Assembly: GCA_030407315.1 (NCBI GenBank)
Contig: JALQPE010002636.1
Location: forward strand, 1 to 64,000
Length of the DNA: 64,000 nt
DNA from: Asparagopsis taxiformis
Taxonomy: Eukaryota > Rhodophyta > Florideophyceae > Bonnemaisoniales > Bonnemaisoniaceae
Reading direction: 5' to 3'
The first letter of the stretch is position 1; the number at the start of each line of letters is the position of its first letter. Under the pieces are notes generated by a model. It was not told the DNA's origin and did no database searches. It saw only the letters and a list, made by a program, of their open reading frames with translations. Both the position numbers and the translations under genes were made by a program. Shown here in pieces: positions 44,586 through 55,498 of the stretch.

Positions 44586-45268
44586 TGTAGCAGGTAGAAA
44601 ATCCGCTAGAGCGGCAAACCACCCGACAGGTGTCCCGAGCCTCGGTAGAGGAAGTGGTAGAGCAGATGAACCTTATAGGTACCCGGCGGGTAGTCTCGTG
44701 AGAGAGAAGGTATCGCTACCCGGAGAGGGTTGTGCGATTATAGCGCTCACGCGAGATGCGTATTAATGGAGCAAGATGACGTAATCCGTCGAGCTGTTGG
44801 CTAACCCTAAGGTTTTCCCGGGGAGGGGTTGAACAATAGGTATGCGAACACTGTTCCTGTGGGTCGTAATTCCACTTGAGTTTACGTTACTCTAGAAACC
44901 GTGCCTACTGGCTATTCCAGTGGCAGTTTTATACTAAGTCTACTGTAAGCTAGGGTTAGTGGTTAGGAATAAATATCCAGTTAGAGACCAATCAGAACCC
45001 AATTACTGGCGCTCGCCTACCCGCGAGGTCATTGCCAATAGGCTTACATTGTAATGTATGGCTGATCAGCCTAAGTTAAAATTTGCCCCTTGTGGGGTCT
45101 TGGCCGGGGCCGATAGGCCCGGGTGGGGTTATTTGTCAGCCTTAGCTTGTCCTAAGTATAGGAAACACGCCAGTTGGCTGGTGCCTTCTGATTGGCACAT
45201 CCCGTAAGTGGGTACCCAATAGGGAAGCGACACGGCTCGATGAGCGAGGACCGCCAGGCGGTACGACA
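44586..45268 (-). repeat. 5' LTR of the Gypsy element
   Basis: 683 bp, matching 32821-33503 at about 99 percent by eye. It should hold the promoter of the genomic transcript. Note that the reading frame of the coiled-coil gene runs artificially into this LTR. Confidence 0.95.
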
Positions 45269-46753
45269 ACTCCCATCTTCTTCATTTCCATGTCTGGTAT
45301 CCTCCTCAAACGCGGTACTACGCTGTTCCAAGTGTTGTTCATCGAATTTTTCGTTAGTAATTGTCAGTACATCTTCGCAGAGATGCCTCTTACAGATTCG
45401 CTCACTCGGCAACATCGCCTTTCCTAATTGTTTGAGCTCGTCTTGTACACTTTCTTCGGAGGTCTGACCTGATTGTACCTTGAAAATTCCTAGAATCCCG
45501 GAAGCGATTGCATAGACAAATCTGAGTGAATTGCAGGAACGTCGCAGGAAAACCATTCTACTCGTGCATTGAAGGAAAGCAATTGCAGTGTACAGGGCTA
45601 CCTCCAGGATATTGATTCTCCTTCGAATCATCCTTTTGGCCACACATCCCGATATCTCGACTTCGTACTGAATGATGACAACCATCTCTTTCCGCTCAGC
45701 GATGAATTGTATCAAGATCTCGGAATTCTTGTCATCCACAACTTTCCGTTCTTCAGGCCTTAGATTTCCATTGGTCACACGGGTATCGGGGATAACATCC
45801 ATATCTCGAATGAGATCGTGAGTTGGAAACTCGAAAGTGATAGATGCGTCCGTTTCCAACACTAGAGCGAACCCCAGTTCGACAAGGAATCGATGGCGCA
45901 CCTGCTCTCTAGACTTGTTCAGGAAACCGAGCACCTTTGTCAGCGCAACTTTCGTAACAGCCAAAGATATTTCACGCTTGCTCAACTGTCCACCATTTCC
46001 ATCTGTTTTCCTCCGCTTCCTAGCCCCTCCGTCAATGCTTCCTGCAGGCTGGTTTCGGCCATCGGCAGTGGCACCATAAACAACTTCTTCGATTATTTTG
46101 TCCGGAATGTACTTGTTCTCCTTCCAGACGTTGAACGCATTCGAATCGCGTCCAGAGCTCGAGCCTTCCACTGTACGGCCTGTACCCGACTTTTCCTTCT
46201 GAATGTTCCGCAGGAGAGACATCGCCACTTGGAATCGAAGCTCGATGTTGTTCTTCCCGGTGTTGGATTGGAACACATCCCTCTTGTCATTGCTCTGCTT
46301 CGCAAACATCATTGCAGAGAGCAACCTGCAACCACGGAGGTCGTAGATTCCTTGGTTGGTGTAAATTGTCGCCCCAGCATCAATCTTGTCGACCAGCAAA
46401 GGTACAACAGTTCCAAATACTGCACACAGAAAATTGTAAGAAAACGATAGTTCTGCTGACTGCGAGATTCGCAAACGGTCCCTGTCCTTGTCAGTCATCC
46501 CCTTCTTCGAATTGCCCTGACTCTGCTGTAATAAACCATCACAGATGTCTTTCACACCCTGTAATTCCGTTACTATAAACTCGACGCGACTCATCAGCTT
46601 TTCGATTTGCTGGCGTTGGGACGTTCGATCATCGTCGATTTCATCCATCCTCTCCCCAATACGACGAACTTCCCCAGTCACTGTCCTGAATCCCTCTCGA
46701 ATAATCCCGGCTAGGCAGTCATTTGGATTTTCCTCACGACGCTGAGATTCCAT
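45269..46753 (-). pseudogene. Coiled-coil nuclear-type protein gene, interrupted near its end
   Basis: ATG at 46753. 495 codons of the original 507 precede the Gypsy insertion; the last 13 codons are at 32777-32820. Residues 1-75 form a coiled coil (RRIGERMDEIDDDRTSQRQQ, then IEKLMSRVEFIVTEL). About residue 250 lies a basic, nuclear-localisation-like GARKRRKTDG. Residues 260-400 are hydrophobic-patterned and probably globular. The true C-terminus is acidic (VEVFLDEED). I recognise no family. With the insertion, translation would run 38 residues into the LTR, so a nearly full-length protein could still be made. Its position inside element I suggests an accessory or regulatory transposon protein. 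Confidence 0.7.
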
Positions 46754-47084
46754 CTTCCGTCAAACTTCGCCTTCGCCTCTCGTTCCAATCGCAGAGTGTC
46801 ACTCCAAACGCTTTTCCTGCAACGAGAATGCTAGCAATAGTAACAAATAATGCCAACTACTCTACTCATATCCTCGGAAAACGATCGATTTTCTCCTACC
46901 ATTTTTGTAACGGTCATTTCCATGTGACCATGCATCCTCTACACTTCTCACTACTAGTAGCTTCAGAATAGTTTCCTCTCTTCTCTACTTGAACTCACAT
47001 GCGAACACATTGTACAACCCTATCCTGGACAACTATTGCAACATTGAATCTCAGAAAATACCAATCACCAATTACTAACAAGGC
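46754..47084. other. Leader upstream of the coiled-coil gene
   Basis: No gene is seen. It presumably holds the minus-strand promoter. AT content rises towards the ACTGCC array. Confidence 0.4.
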
Positions 47085-47450
47085 AGTACTTGCAGGCAGT
47101 ACAATTCACTGCCGGAGCCAGTATATTTTACTGCCTGATTCTAATGCCAGGTCATTTGCCAGGGCAGTACTGTATGGCAGTACATTCCATTGTAAAAATC
47201 ATCAAAAATCACTGCATTGCACTACTGCCCTGTGGTACCAGCAAAAATTACTAGAATTTGCTATCGTACAGTACTGAATTCTGCTACATACCGTACTGCC
47301 AGGAAATTTTGTATTTTACTGCCTGCGGCACTAGAACTGAAAAAATAAAAATAGTAATTTTACTGCCTCAGGCACTACATTGCTCAGGCAGTGATTTTTA
47401 CTGCCTCAGGCAGTAAATTTACTACATTTTTGATCTCAAACTCAGTAGTG
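47085..47450. repeat. ACTGCC/GGCAGT array, right subterminal region of element I
   Basis: Same motif family as 198-1430, ending in CTCAGTAGTG (47441-47450), the inverted counterpart of CACTACTG at 198. Across 27 bp the two ends (190-216 and 47432-47458) match at 23 positions in inverted orientation. It is read as the right terminus of element I. Confidence 0.65.
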
Positions 47451-48051
47451 ATAGGAGTTTCCGAAGGAGGGGTAGAGGCCGGCGCAACCGCCCGCACCCC
47501 TACTCAACGCCAGTTGGACTTCAATGGCTCCGATGGTGGTCGACGAGAAAGGGACCGTGGAAGATCCCTGGGTCAGCGACGGGAATACCCTAAGACCCCA
47601 CACTCGCGAGTGCACACCAGCGCACGCACGCCGCCACGTTGCCTCGTATGCCGCAAGGTGGGTCATGTCATGACCCAATGCCGCCTACTCCCCCAGGAGG
47701 TCCGCGATAGCATCAGGGCCGCGCAGGCGCGCGAACCATACGACCAGAACGAAAGGGATTTGCTACGAACCCTACTGGTTGACACCGAAGAAGCTGAACT
47801 CCCGCGGGAGTTGGACGAGATATCGATAGGAGGGAGCTCTTCCTCCAGCGATATTGGCCCCCACCCGGAAAACGGGATGGAGGAGGCGATGTAGGGGAAC
47901 CGCCTCCGAGCGCCTCGACACCCTGTGTGAAATTCGCTCATTCACCGCTTCCGGGTGCCGAACAAGTTGGTCAAGTCCAAACGGCTACTAGCCAACTTGC
48001 CCCTGTAGTGCAGAACATTGTCCAAGGACAACCAGCCGGCTCAAGGGATGA
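47451..48051 (+). pseudogene. Retroelement gag-like fragment with zinc knuckle
   Basis: A frame open to the TAG at 47892-47894 carries CLVCRKVGHVMTQC (nt about 47642), a CX2CX4HX4C nucleocapsid zinc knuckle. Arg-rich sequence precedes it and an acidic tail (LVDTEEAELPRELDEI) follows. It resembles but is not the same as the gag at 42583-44508. No capsid or pol follows; after 47894 there is no further recognisable domain up to the next array. It separates the right end of element I from the left end of element II. Confidence 0.6.
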
Positions 48052-48600
48052 CACTACGGTGTTGAAAAGGAGGCCTCAGACAGTACGGTGAGACAGTGAT
48101 TTTTACTCTCTGAGACAGTAAAAATCACTATGCGGCAAATGAAAATTAATGCCACACTTGGAGACAGTGATTTGCACTGTCTGGCAGACAGTACGGAACA
48201 CTGTCTGCAGACAGTAAAAAACACTGTCTCACCGTACTGTCTGAGGCAGTGAATGGAGACAGTAAAAATTAATGATTTATTCAATAGTTGGATATGATGT
48301 AATTTACTGTACTGGGCAGTGTTGGTGGATAGTGTTTTGTATTGGCCAAGGCAACGTGGCCGGATAGTGAAATACGCTGCCTAGGACAATAGATGGAACC
48401 AACACGGTGCACTGTCCTGGGCAGTACCTGGAGACAGTGATTTTCACTGTCCTGGGCAGCACCTGTAGACAGTACTTTGTGCTGCCCTGGGCAGCACCTG
48501 TTGACAGTGATTTCCACTGTCCTGGGCAGCACCTGGAGATTTTAAAAGTAGTGTCCTGATATAGTAAAATTCAGTGTCTGGGAGTGGTGGATGAGATGGA
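48052..48600. repeat. GACAGT/ACTGTC array, left subterminal region of element II
   Basis: Begins CACTACGGTGTTGAAAAGG, resembling the left end of element I (CACTACTGTGTCTGAAATC). Mostly GACAGT and ACTGTC in both orientations follow, then GGGCAG-CACCTG units. The hexamer differs by one base from that of element I, as expected of another subfamily. Confidence 0.65.
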
Positions 48601-49944
48601 GCGTCATGCTGTTGTGGGCATCTTCTTGGGGTAGAGGGAGGCAGTTCTAGTGCTACGAGGATGGGTATTGGATGGTATCTACGTGGGAATGGACAGAATT
48701 GTACGGCTAGGAATTTTTATTTCGTAGTGACTATGAGCTAGCGAGAGGTATAAGCGGTAGGATAGGTAGCAATCTAAGAGGGTGCGATATGGGAAGCTTC
48801 ACTCTGGTTTTGATTATTTGCGCAGGCTACATTGAGGGTAAACTATCCCTATGTTAAAAATGCTACTACAACTAACACTATTCTGACGAGTAAAACTAAA
48901 ACTACTAGAAAAATCTACAAATCTATCAACTGATTGAGCTGCATGAATAAGATAGGAAATGAAGAAAAGAAGAAGAAAAAAATGATGTAGTGAAAGGAAA
49001 CAAGTTAGTAACGTTGAATTGGAGAGGGAAATTGATGGTTACCGGGAGACTAACGTAACTTAACAAATACCATTGCATCCCAAATCGAAATATGTACTCA
49101 CAGGGAGAGCAGAAAAGAATTGGAGAAGTGGTAAGAGAGAAAGATAAATGAAAGGAGAAGTGGAAAACTCACCGACTGGAAACCTGAGAAAACGAATAGA
49201 ATACTGGGTTAGTGGTGTGAAATGTGGAGACGTACCATCTATACCACTTCCAGAGCTTAATTCTTGATGCTTTGTTTTCCGACGGATATGGAGATGGAAA
49301 CAGGGATTTCCAGAATCTGTCGTTTAAGTAGTCCTCTACCGGCGGAAAAGACGTGTAGGAGAACAATAGAGGGATAATTTTGAAACAGAGCAGTGCGATG
49401 GGAGGCCCAGTAAAACGATGCCTAGGGTGCGAATTATGCTTGGAAGCACATGATCTGGCAGAAGAGGCGCACATGATCGTATCTTCTACCGCCTTTTATG
49501 GTCTAAAATGACTTCATCACTATAGAAATATAGGAAAAACACTAGCATATGGGGCCTACAGGAAAGGGGGAGGTGAAGAGTAAGAAAAATGGCGCACTTT
49601 CCTGGACGAGGAGTCCGCGCTTCCAGTGATGATGTGGATGGTATATATCGATGAAGTCATTGTATGCTCCGAGCACACTTTGCGGGCAGTCAAAGCGGGC
49701 CACGTGGATGTGGGCGGCTAGGAAAAAGCAGTGTCGAATAATATTTATAATTTTCATGTTGCAAGCGAGCTGTGAGTCTGCATTGCAATATATAAATGTA
49801 TGCTAATTTAAGATATCACACCGAGTACGATTAAACGAGAGATCGTGTTTTCATCTTGTGAATAGGGCCGAGAATATGGTAGAGTGTACGAGTAGGAACT
49901 ACGTGCATGAGAAAATCAGATTCAGTATTAGTGCTTAGAGTAGA
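48601..49944. other. Non-coding leader of element II
   Basis: No gene is supported. The longest frames (49169-49474 and 49542-49757, both minus) lack motifs or homologues in the window. It occupies the place that 1431-2805 has in element I. Confidence 0.5.
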
Positions 49945-50269
49945 CCATTTATATGATCACCGTTTAAATAGTCTATGAATCCTTTCCTGTCGAGTACGCC
50001 AATAGGAAGAAATTCAAGCAGTGGCCTGCACGGGAACCATTTATTTGTGAGTAGCAAAAGTTAGTGTAGAAATGAATTTTTCAGACTTGTAGGAGAGGTG
50101 GATCGTAGTAAATGTATAAAACTCACGTAGAATCGATTGATAGGAATCAATGGTACGGAAGAAGAAGCGAGGTGGAGAGTGTGGATGAAATAGGTTGTTG
50201 GAATATGAATGATAATTGACGTGGTGAGGTAAACGAGTTCGATTGCATTATGTGCGCTAGAGGTACATA
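49945..50269 (+). promoter_or_regulatory. 325-bp duplicated upstream region, copy 1 (before transposase B)
   Basis: Matches 54916-55240 over 325 bp without gaps and with roughly eight mismatches seen by eye. It ends about 165 bp before the transposase ATG, and copy 2 ends about 260 bp before the ParB-dioxygenase ATG. Having the same sequence upstream of both genes suggests a shared promoter or regulatory region that keeps the two co-expressed. Confidence 0.7.
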
Positions 50270-50434
50270 GTAACCATTGTGGTGAACCAGTTCATTGGAT
50301 CGAATGAAAGCCTGGAAAGGTTCCGTAACGGTTAAAAGTAATACTGTATTGAGATAGTAGTCATGTCGTAGAAGTTTAGAGTCATATTCTCTGCAACACA
50401 ACTGAGCGAAGAAGAAAAGAACAAAAACATCAAG

Positions 50435-53400
50435 ATGGCTCCGAGACGGACTCCTATTCGAAAGAAAACCACAAGTCGTAGGACAAAGGCGAGATTCGAT
50501 TCACTCAATGTGGCCGGTCCCAGTACACAGCTTCCTGGGAAACTGCAGGGAGAAATCCGCAGCAATGATGCAGCCTGCATCAACAGAGAAAGTCTGGGAG
50601 GTAATGAGCTACGACGTGAGTGTACCACAGATGAAATACTGGAGTCAATCCGTATGGGTGACACAATAGAAGGTGGTATTGATGTGTACAGCAGCAACGA
50701 TGAAGTTGAAAGTGACATGTACGTAGCATCGAACACGCTAATGGAATCGGAAGAAGCAACCGGACGAGGTTCTGATTCCATTTCAACTGGAGGCCCGATA
50801 GACCGGAATGCTGGGGATGAAGCATGTGGTGATTTCAAGGCATTACTACAATGGCCTGTGATGTATGGGGCTCTTCAGCTGAGTGGAACTCAAAGAATGA
50901 CAAGAGCCCACTATGAAGGTACCCTGTTCGGAATGAATTTCCGCAGAGATCCAAGTGAGCATGTCCCGTCGGACTCTGTGATGCGACAGAAGATACTACC
51001 ATTCTTGAGGAAACACTGCTATGCAAAGAGCTGTGACATAGAGTTTCCGATAGACCTTCGAAAGAGCGGAGCAAGAGCTGCACAGCATCGAGGTGCAGTA
51101 GGAACCCGTGGAACAACAGATGACAGAGACAATTGTGGAGGAATGGCAAAAGTTCGTATTGTACTCCCAAGCACATGGGCTCTGAAAGATGTCCAGACTC
51201 GACCAATCTTTAAAGCATTCCGCAGTGATGCGAACAATCGAGGCTCGGAAGGAGAAAAATCAACCGCAGAGTGCAGCATTGAAGATTCGTTCATTGCAAA
51301 GTGCAGGAGGGGTGTTTTGAGCGACCCATTCGTTCGCACAGCAGTTGTTCCCATTGACAGCGATGGGAAAAAGGGTTTGAAGCACATTTATGTACCTGAT
51401 GGAACAGCAATTCGAATCCGATGTCATCCAGGAGCTCGTCAGGTTGCCGTCATCGAAAAAGCAAAAGGGTTTAGGAAGAATGACAGAGATGGTGGGAAAA
51501 CGAAGAGGAGAAGAGTGGCGGTTACGTCGTTGTGGGAACTTCATGCTAGGACCATAGTTACCTATGAGGCTCGACACGACGGTGAGCATGATGTGCATGT
51601 CGAAAAATATCTGCAGCCGCGAATGTCACATCTATTGGAATGGGAGAGGCAGCATGCTCTGCGAGCGATATCGCAATGTGTAATCGGAGCAGGAGCCAAG
51701 GGAAAAGGAACACGAGCTGGGGACGTGATAACCGTTCCATTACCAATTGGAATGGAAGAGGGTGATATTGTTCCACACGTCGTATTGGTGAACAGGTATT
51801 TGAAAGAGCAGGTCGGAGAAGCATCCACCATGTTACTTTGCTTTTCACCGGGCGCGAGCTTTGCTGAAGCCAGAAACCCGTCCGATAGACTAGGAAGCCC
51901 CAACTATGAAGAAATTCGTGTTTCAGGGGTGTTCTCGGATGGTTTCGGAGACCACAGGTCGCAATGGCACCCAGCGTCTCCGCGAGAAGATGCACCATGT
52001 TGGGGAAAGCTGGAGGATGGTCGAGACTACTTTGTTTACCGATTTCTCCTTTACACGGATGACTTTGAACCATTCACAAGCAGGAAGGGAAGTTTTGGTG
52101 GATGCTATATGTTCAACATATGCACCAGGTAAGTTACCTCTCAATCTACCGCCTCGGAAAAGGGGAAGCTACCAAGCGGTTCGAGTGATTGGTTTGCCAC
52201 CTCCGGGAGTGTCCACAAATTGTGTATTGCGATATATCGTTCAAGATATAGTGCGAGGAAGCACAGAGGGTTTCCCAACGAAAAATGCAGAGGGAGAAGA
52301 TGTTGTGGTATTTCTAGACCCAGTGGGGAGCATTGGAGACTATCCTGCAGTTTCACATACCCTGGATGTTCTTGGACACACATCAAACTCTCCGTGCCAC
52401 ATCTGCAGTTTCCGCAAATATGACCTGAGCAGTACTGGTGGCACGAAGAATGCATACACGTCGGTAGTGAACGGGCAAACATCGACGCATGCCAGGAGCA
52501 AGTATCGGAATGCATCGACACGTAAGGATGCCACAGAAACCCAGCTTCGCACTCTCGGACTGGCTGCAGAAGAAGGGGAAGATATACCATTTCATGTCCT
52601 GAGCACTTCCTTGGAAGCAGTGCAGGAAGAAGTACCGAAGACGGAAAACGGAGTTTCAGTTGTCCCAGCAATTTTTGACCCGTACCGTTCCGCAGTGATA
52701 GCACCTGACCATCTATTGTCTGGACTGGCACAAGATGTACTGAACGCTTGTATTTCAGCTGCCAGCCCACGAATTCGAGAGGTAGCTGAATTGCAAATTC
52801 TGGGCGCTCTGAAGAAGTTCAGGATGGGAAGGCAGAACCGTTTATTTGGGACCAACAATCTGCTTTCCATGAACACGAGTGACATATTCAGTGTGCTGCT
52901 GATAGCACCTATGGCATTCGAAAACGCAGCTCGAATGATGGATGGGAAAGGGGAAGGTCATCGTGAAAAATTTGATGGGGCCGTCAAACTAGTAGTGATG
53001 TTTCAGAAGCTGGTTTCGTGTATTAGTTTCATGCCCGTATGGTGGAAAGACGGTCCACATGAAGTAGAGACGGCTGACGGAGAAGGTGGCAGGAATGAAT
53101 ACATTCTGGGAAGAACTGTAGACTACGTGGAGACGTTGAATGAGTATTGTCGGAAAGTGAAGGGAGCAGGAGCACATTTGGACAAGCCTAATGTTCATCG
53201 TCTTGTCGAGTTTTGTGTTCATACGCTTCCTGCCTACGGCTCTGTGAAGCACGTGCAGGAGCTTATATTCGAACGGATGCATCAGCCGCTGAAGAAAGGT
53301 GTGAGAATGTCCAATCACCAAAGCGAACAGCTTTCAGCGCTGGAATTAGTTCTTGCGGATGACTGGCAGACGAGAGTGGCCATTGTTTTGCGCGAAATCG

Positions 53401-54257
53401 GCATGGAGCCACAGCATTGGTCCTCGTCCGAATGCTCTCAAATGGTCAACGTTCTTTCACAGGAGCTAGGGAGAGAAATAGATGTGGAAGACGAGGTAGT
53501 GAAAAACTGCTTCCAGGAACCGGTTCTCCAGCTTCTCTCCCAGCGTCGAGGAAAGATATTGTCGGCGGATGGTGAAATTGTGACGTGGAGAGGGCATGGA
53601 GGTATATCCATTGACGAGGTCAAGGAGTACATGAATGGAAAATGTGATATGGCAGAGGGTGCTGTAGGTGTTTTCAAACGGTTCTTTACCGAAAGGTACG
53701 GAAGCGGAACAAGCGGGTGTGGAAAGTATGCCGAATGGGTGAGAAGAGTTTCTAGAAGCACTACGACAGAGTGGGGAAGGAAAACAGTGCAGAGGTCTGG
53801 CTCTCTAGAATCAGGAGCTATCATCCATGCTGTTTGCCCTGAACAGAGGACATGTGAGGATGGTGCAACTTCACAAGCGATTCTGTACCCGGCGTCTCGT
53901 CTCACATCAGAGATAATGCGGGGAAGAATTAATTATGAACCGCGGTTTTTTATTGTTCTAGCGTTCTTTATCCTGAGGAACGAGAGTGCGAGAGATGAGC
54001 AAGGTACAGCTTATGGAATTTGCCTGGGTTTGCAAAAAACTGATGAAGGAGTGTTCAAGGTCGAAGAGAGGCGACGGACAGTAATTGTGGAGATGAGTGA
54101 GGGAGTCACTGAGGTGTTTGCTATGCACTATTGCAATGGGAGTGTATGCGAATATGATGAGAACATGAGGGAGGTAAGGCACGGACCCGGACTGCTGGAG
54201 GGTGGAGAGATATATGCACTATGTAGGCGAGACGGATTTCCACAGAGGGCTGCATGA
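50435..54257 (+). pseudogene. DDE transposase B (CACTA/Plavaka-like), one frameshift
   Basis: First frame 50435-52132, second to 54257, together about 1270 residues. Compared with transposase A, an extra stretch of about 25 bp after GGCYM (near 52108-52132, containing CAGGTAAGT) shifts the frame; the protein then continues LPLNLPPRKRGSYQAVRVIG. Features in order are: a basic N-terminus (RRTPIRKKTTSRRTKARF); LLYTDDFEPFTSRKGSFGGC; GDYPAVSHTLDVLGHTSNSP with CHIC; LLFERMHQPLKKG-type ERMHQPLKK (nt about 53272); then a C-terminal region with TTEWGRK, GAIIHAVC and FFIVLAFF that is shared with A. The D, D, E and CxxC positions fit a DDE transposase. Apart from the shift it is better preserved than A. 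Confidence 0.8.
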
Positions 54258-54915
54258 TTTTTAGGGAAGAATAAAATGAATAACCAGATGCATCACATAT
54301 GAATTGTACACTCTAGGGCGTTGGTGGATTGGTGCGAAGTAGTGGGGAGAGGATCTGAGAGGATGGAGGGAGGTATGCTTACAGCAAAGTCATCGTTACG
54401 ATGACTTTGCTGTAAGAAAACGTTGCCATTACAGCGGCCAAGAATTTTTTACCGGGTAAAAAAATCGTGGCAGCTGTAATGATTTGCTTTCTTACAGCAA
54501 AGTCATCGTAACGATGACTTTGCTGTAAGGAACCGTTTCCTTGCAGTGGCCGAAGAAGTTTTTACCGGGTAAAAATCAGCAAGAATTTTTACCGGGTAAA
54601 AAATTGTGGCCGCTGTAATGTTTTCTTTTCTTACAGCAAAGTCATCGTTACGATGACTTTGCTGTAAGAAAACGTTTCATTACAGCAAATTCATCGATTG
54701 TTAAGGTTAAGTAACCAACTTTAGGATGTCCAGAGGACCTGCTCGTTGTAAGGAATATTGATCAACTGACGAAGAGGAAGCATTTTGAATCGACTAAGGT
54801 AGGAACCCAATGAGATTTGGTATGCAAGAAAACTGAATCGCAGTAGTGAATAGGTAGTTGAAATGAATTCATATTGATGTTCTTTGGTGTATTGTCCATT
54901 GGAGCACATTGAAAG
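54258..54915. other. Intergenic region after transposase B
   Basis: No gene is seen. The palindrome cluster at 54378-54690 fills its first half; the remainder leads into the second copy of the duplicated promoter region. Confidence 0.5.
54378..54690. repeat. Three 39-bp palindromes with TTTACCGGGTAAA spacers
   Basis: Palindromes at 54378-54416, 54491-54529 and 54630-54668 share CTTACAGCAAAG arms and a GTCATCG(T/A)ACGATGAC centre. Between them lie TTTTTACCGGGTAAAAA hairpins and inverted GCTGTAA/TTACAGC pieces. The cluster starts 120 bp after the transposase B stop. Confidence 0.9.
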
Positions 54916-55240
54916 CCATTTATATGATCACCGTTTAAATAGTCTATGAATCCTTTGCAGCCGAGTACGCCAATAGGAAGAAATTCAAGCAGTGGCCTGC
55001 ACGGGAACCGTTTATTTGTGAGTAGCAAAAGTTAGTGTAGAAATGAATTTTTCAGACTTGTAGGAGAGGTGGATCGTAGTAAATGTATAAAACTCACGTA
55101 GAATCGATTGATAGGAAGCAATGGTACGGAAGAAGAAGCGAGGTGGAGAGTGTGGATGAAATAGGTTGTTGGAATATGAATGATAATTGACGTGGTGAGG
55201 TAAACGGGTTCGATTGCATTATATGCGCTAGAGGTACATA
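54916..55240 (+). promoter_or_regulatory. 325-bp duplicated upstream region, copy 2 (before ParB-dioxygenase B)
   Basis: Gap-free partner of 49945-50269. Downstream of it both leaders become unique, so the similarity is confined to this block rather than to a whole duplicated gene. Confidence 0.7.
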
Positions 55241-55498
55241 CTATTAGGTGTAGATTGATGGAAAGGGCTAAACGCTTTGTGGAGGTATCAGGATCAGGTA
55301 GAGTCAGAGGTGCTGAGCGGGTGCAGCGTAAGGTTCATCAGGACTGAAGGTAGGTAGGGGATGTCTTGTCCGGACAGTATATGAGAGGAAGCTGAGAGAC
55401 GGGAAGCGCACTCGGAGGTACCACAATTGTGGATTTCATCGTCTACACAACATTTGAACAGAGAACCGATTGAACGAACTGAGATTGCAGGGATTACA

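Larger units (their letters stand above)
32821..45268 (-). mobile_element. Complete Ty3/Gypsy LTR retrotransposon with antisense ORF
   Basis: Two 683-bp LTRs (32821-33503 and 44586-45268; TG...CA) are flanked by the duplication ACTCC (32816-32820 and 45269-45273). Gag, protease and RT-RNaseH-integrase read on the minus strand in that order, with a primer-binding site beside the right LTR and a polypurine tract beside the left. The integrase follows RNase H, as in Ty3/Gypsy. I count only about five LTR differences by eye, so insertion is recent. In-frame stops in gag and pol suggest the copy itself is inactive. Confidence 0.95.

Noticed and set aside
45152..46753. A 533-codon gene ending at 45152
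   Set aside because: Its last 38 codons lie in the retrotransposon LTR. The original end is at 32777.
49169..49757. Two minus-strand frames upstream of transposase B
   Set aside because: There is no conserved motif and no counterpart in the matching leader of element I.
52126..52190. Spliceosomal intron starting at CAGGTAAGT in transposase B
   Set aside because: The sequence just after it (LPLNLPPRKRGSYQ) aligns with transposase A coding sequence, so removing it would delete conserved residues. A small insertion explains the shift better.
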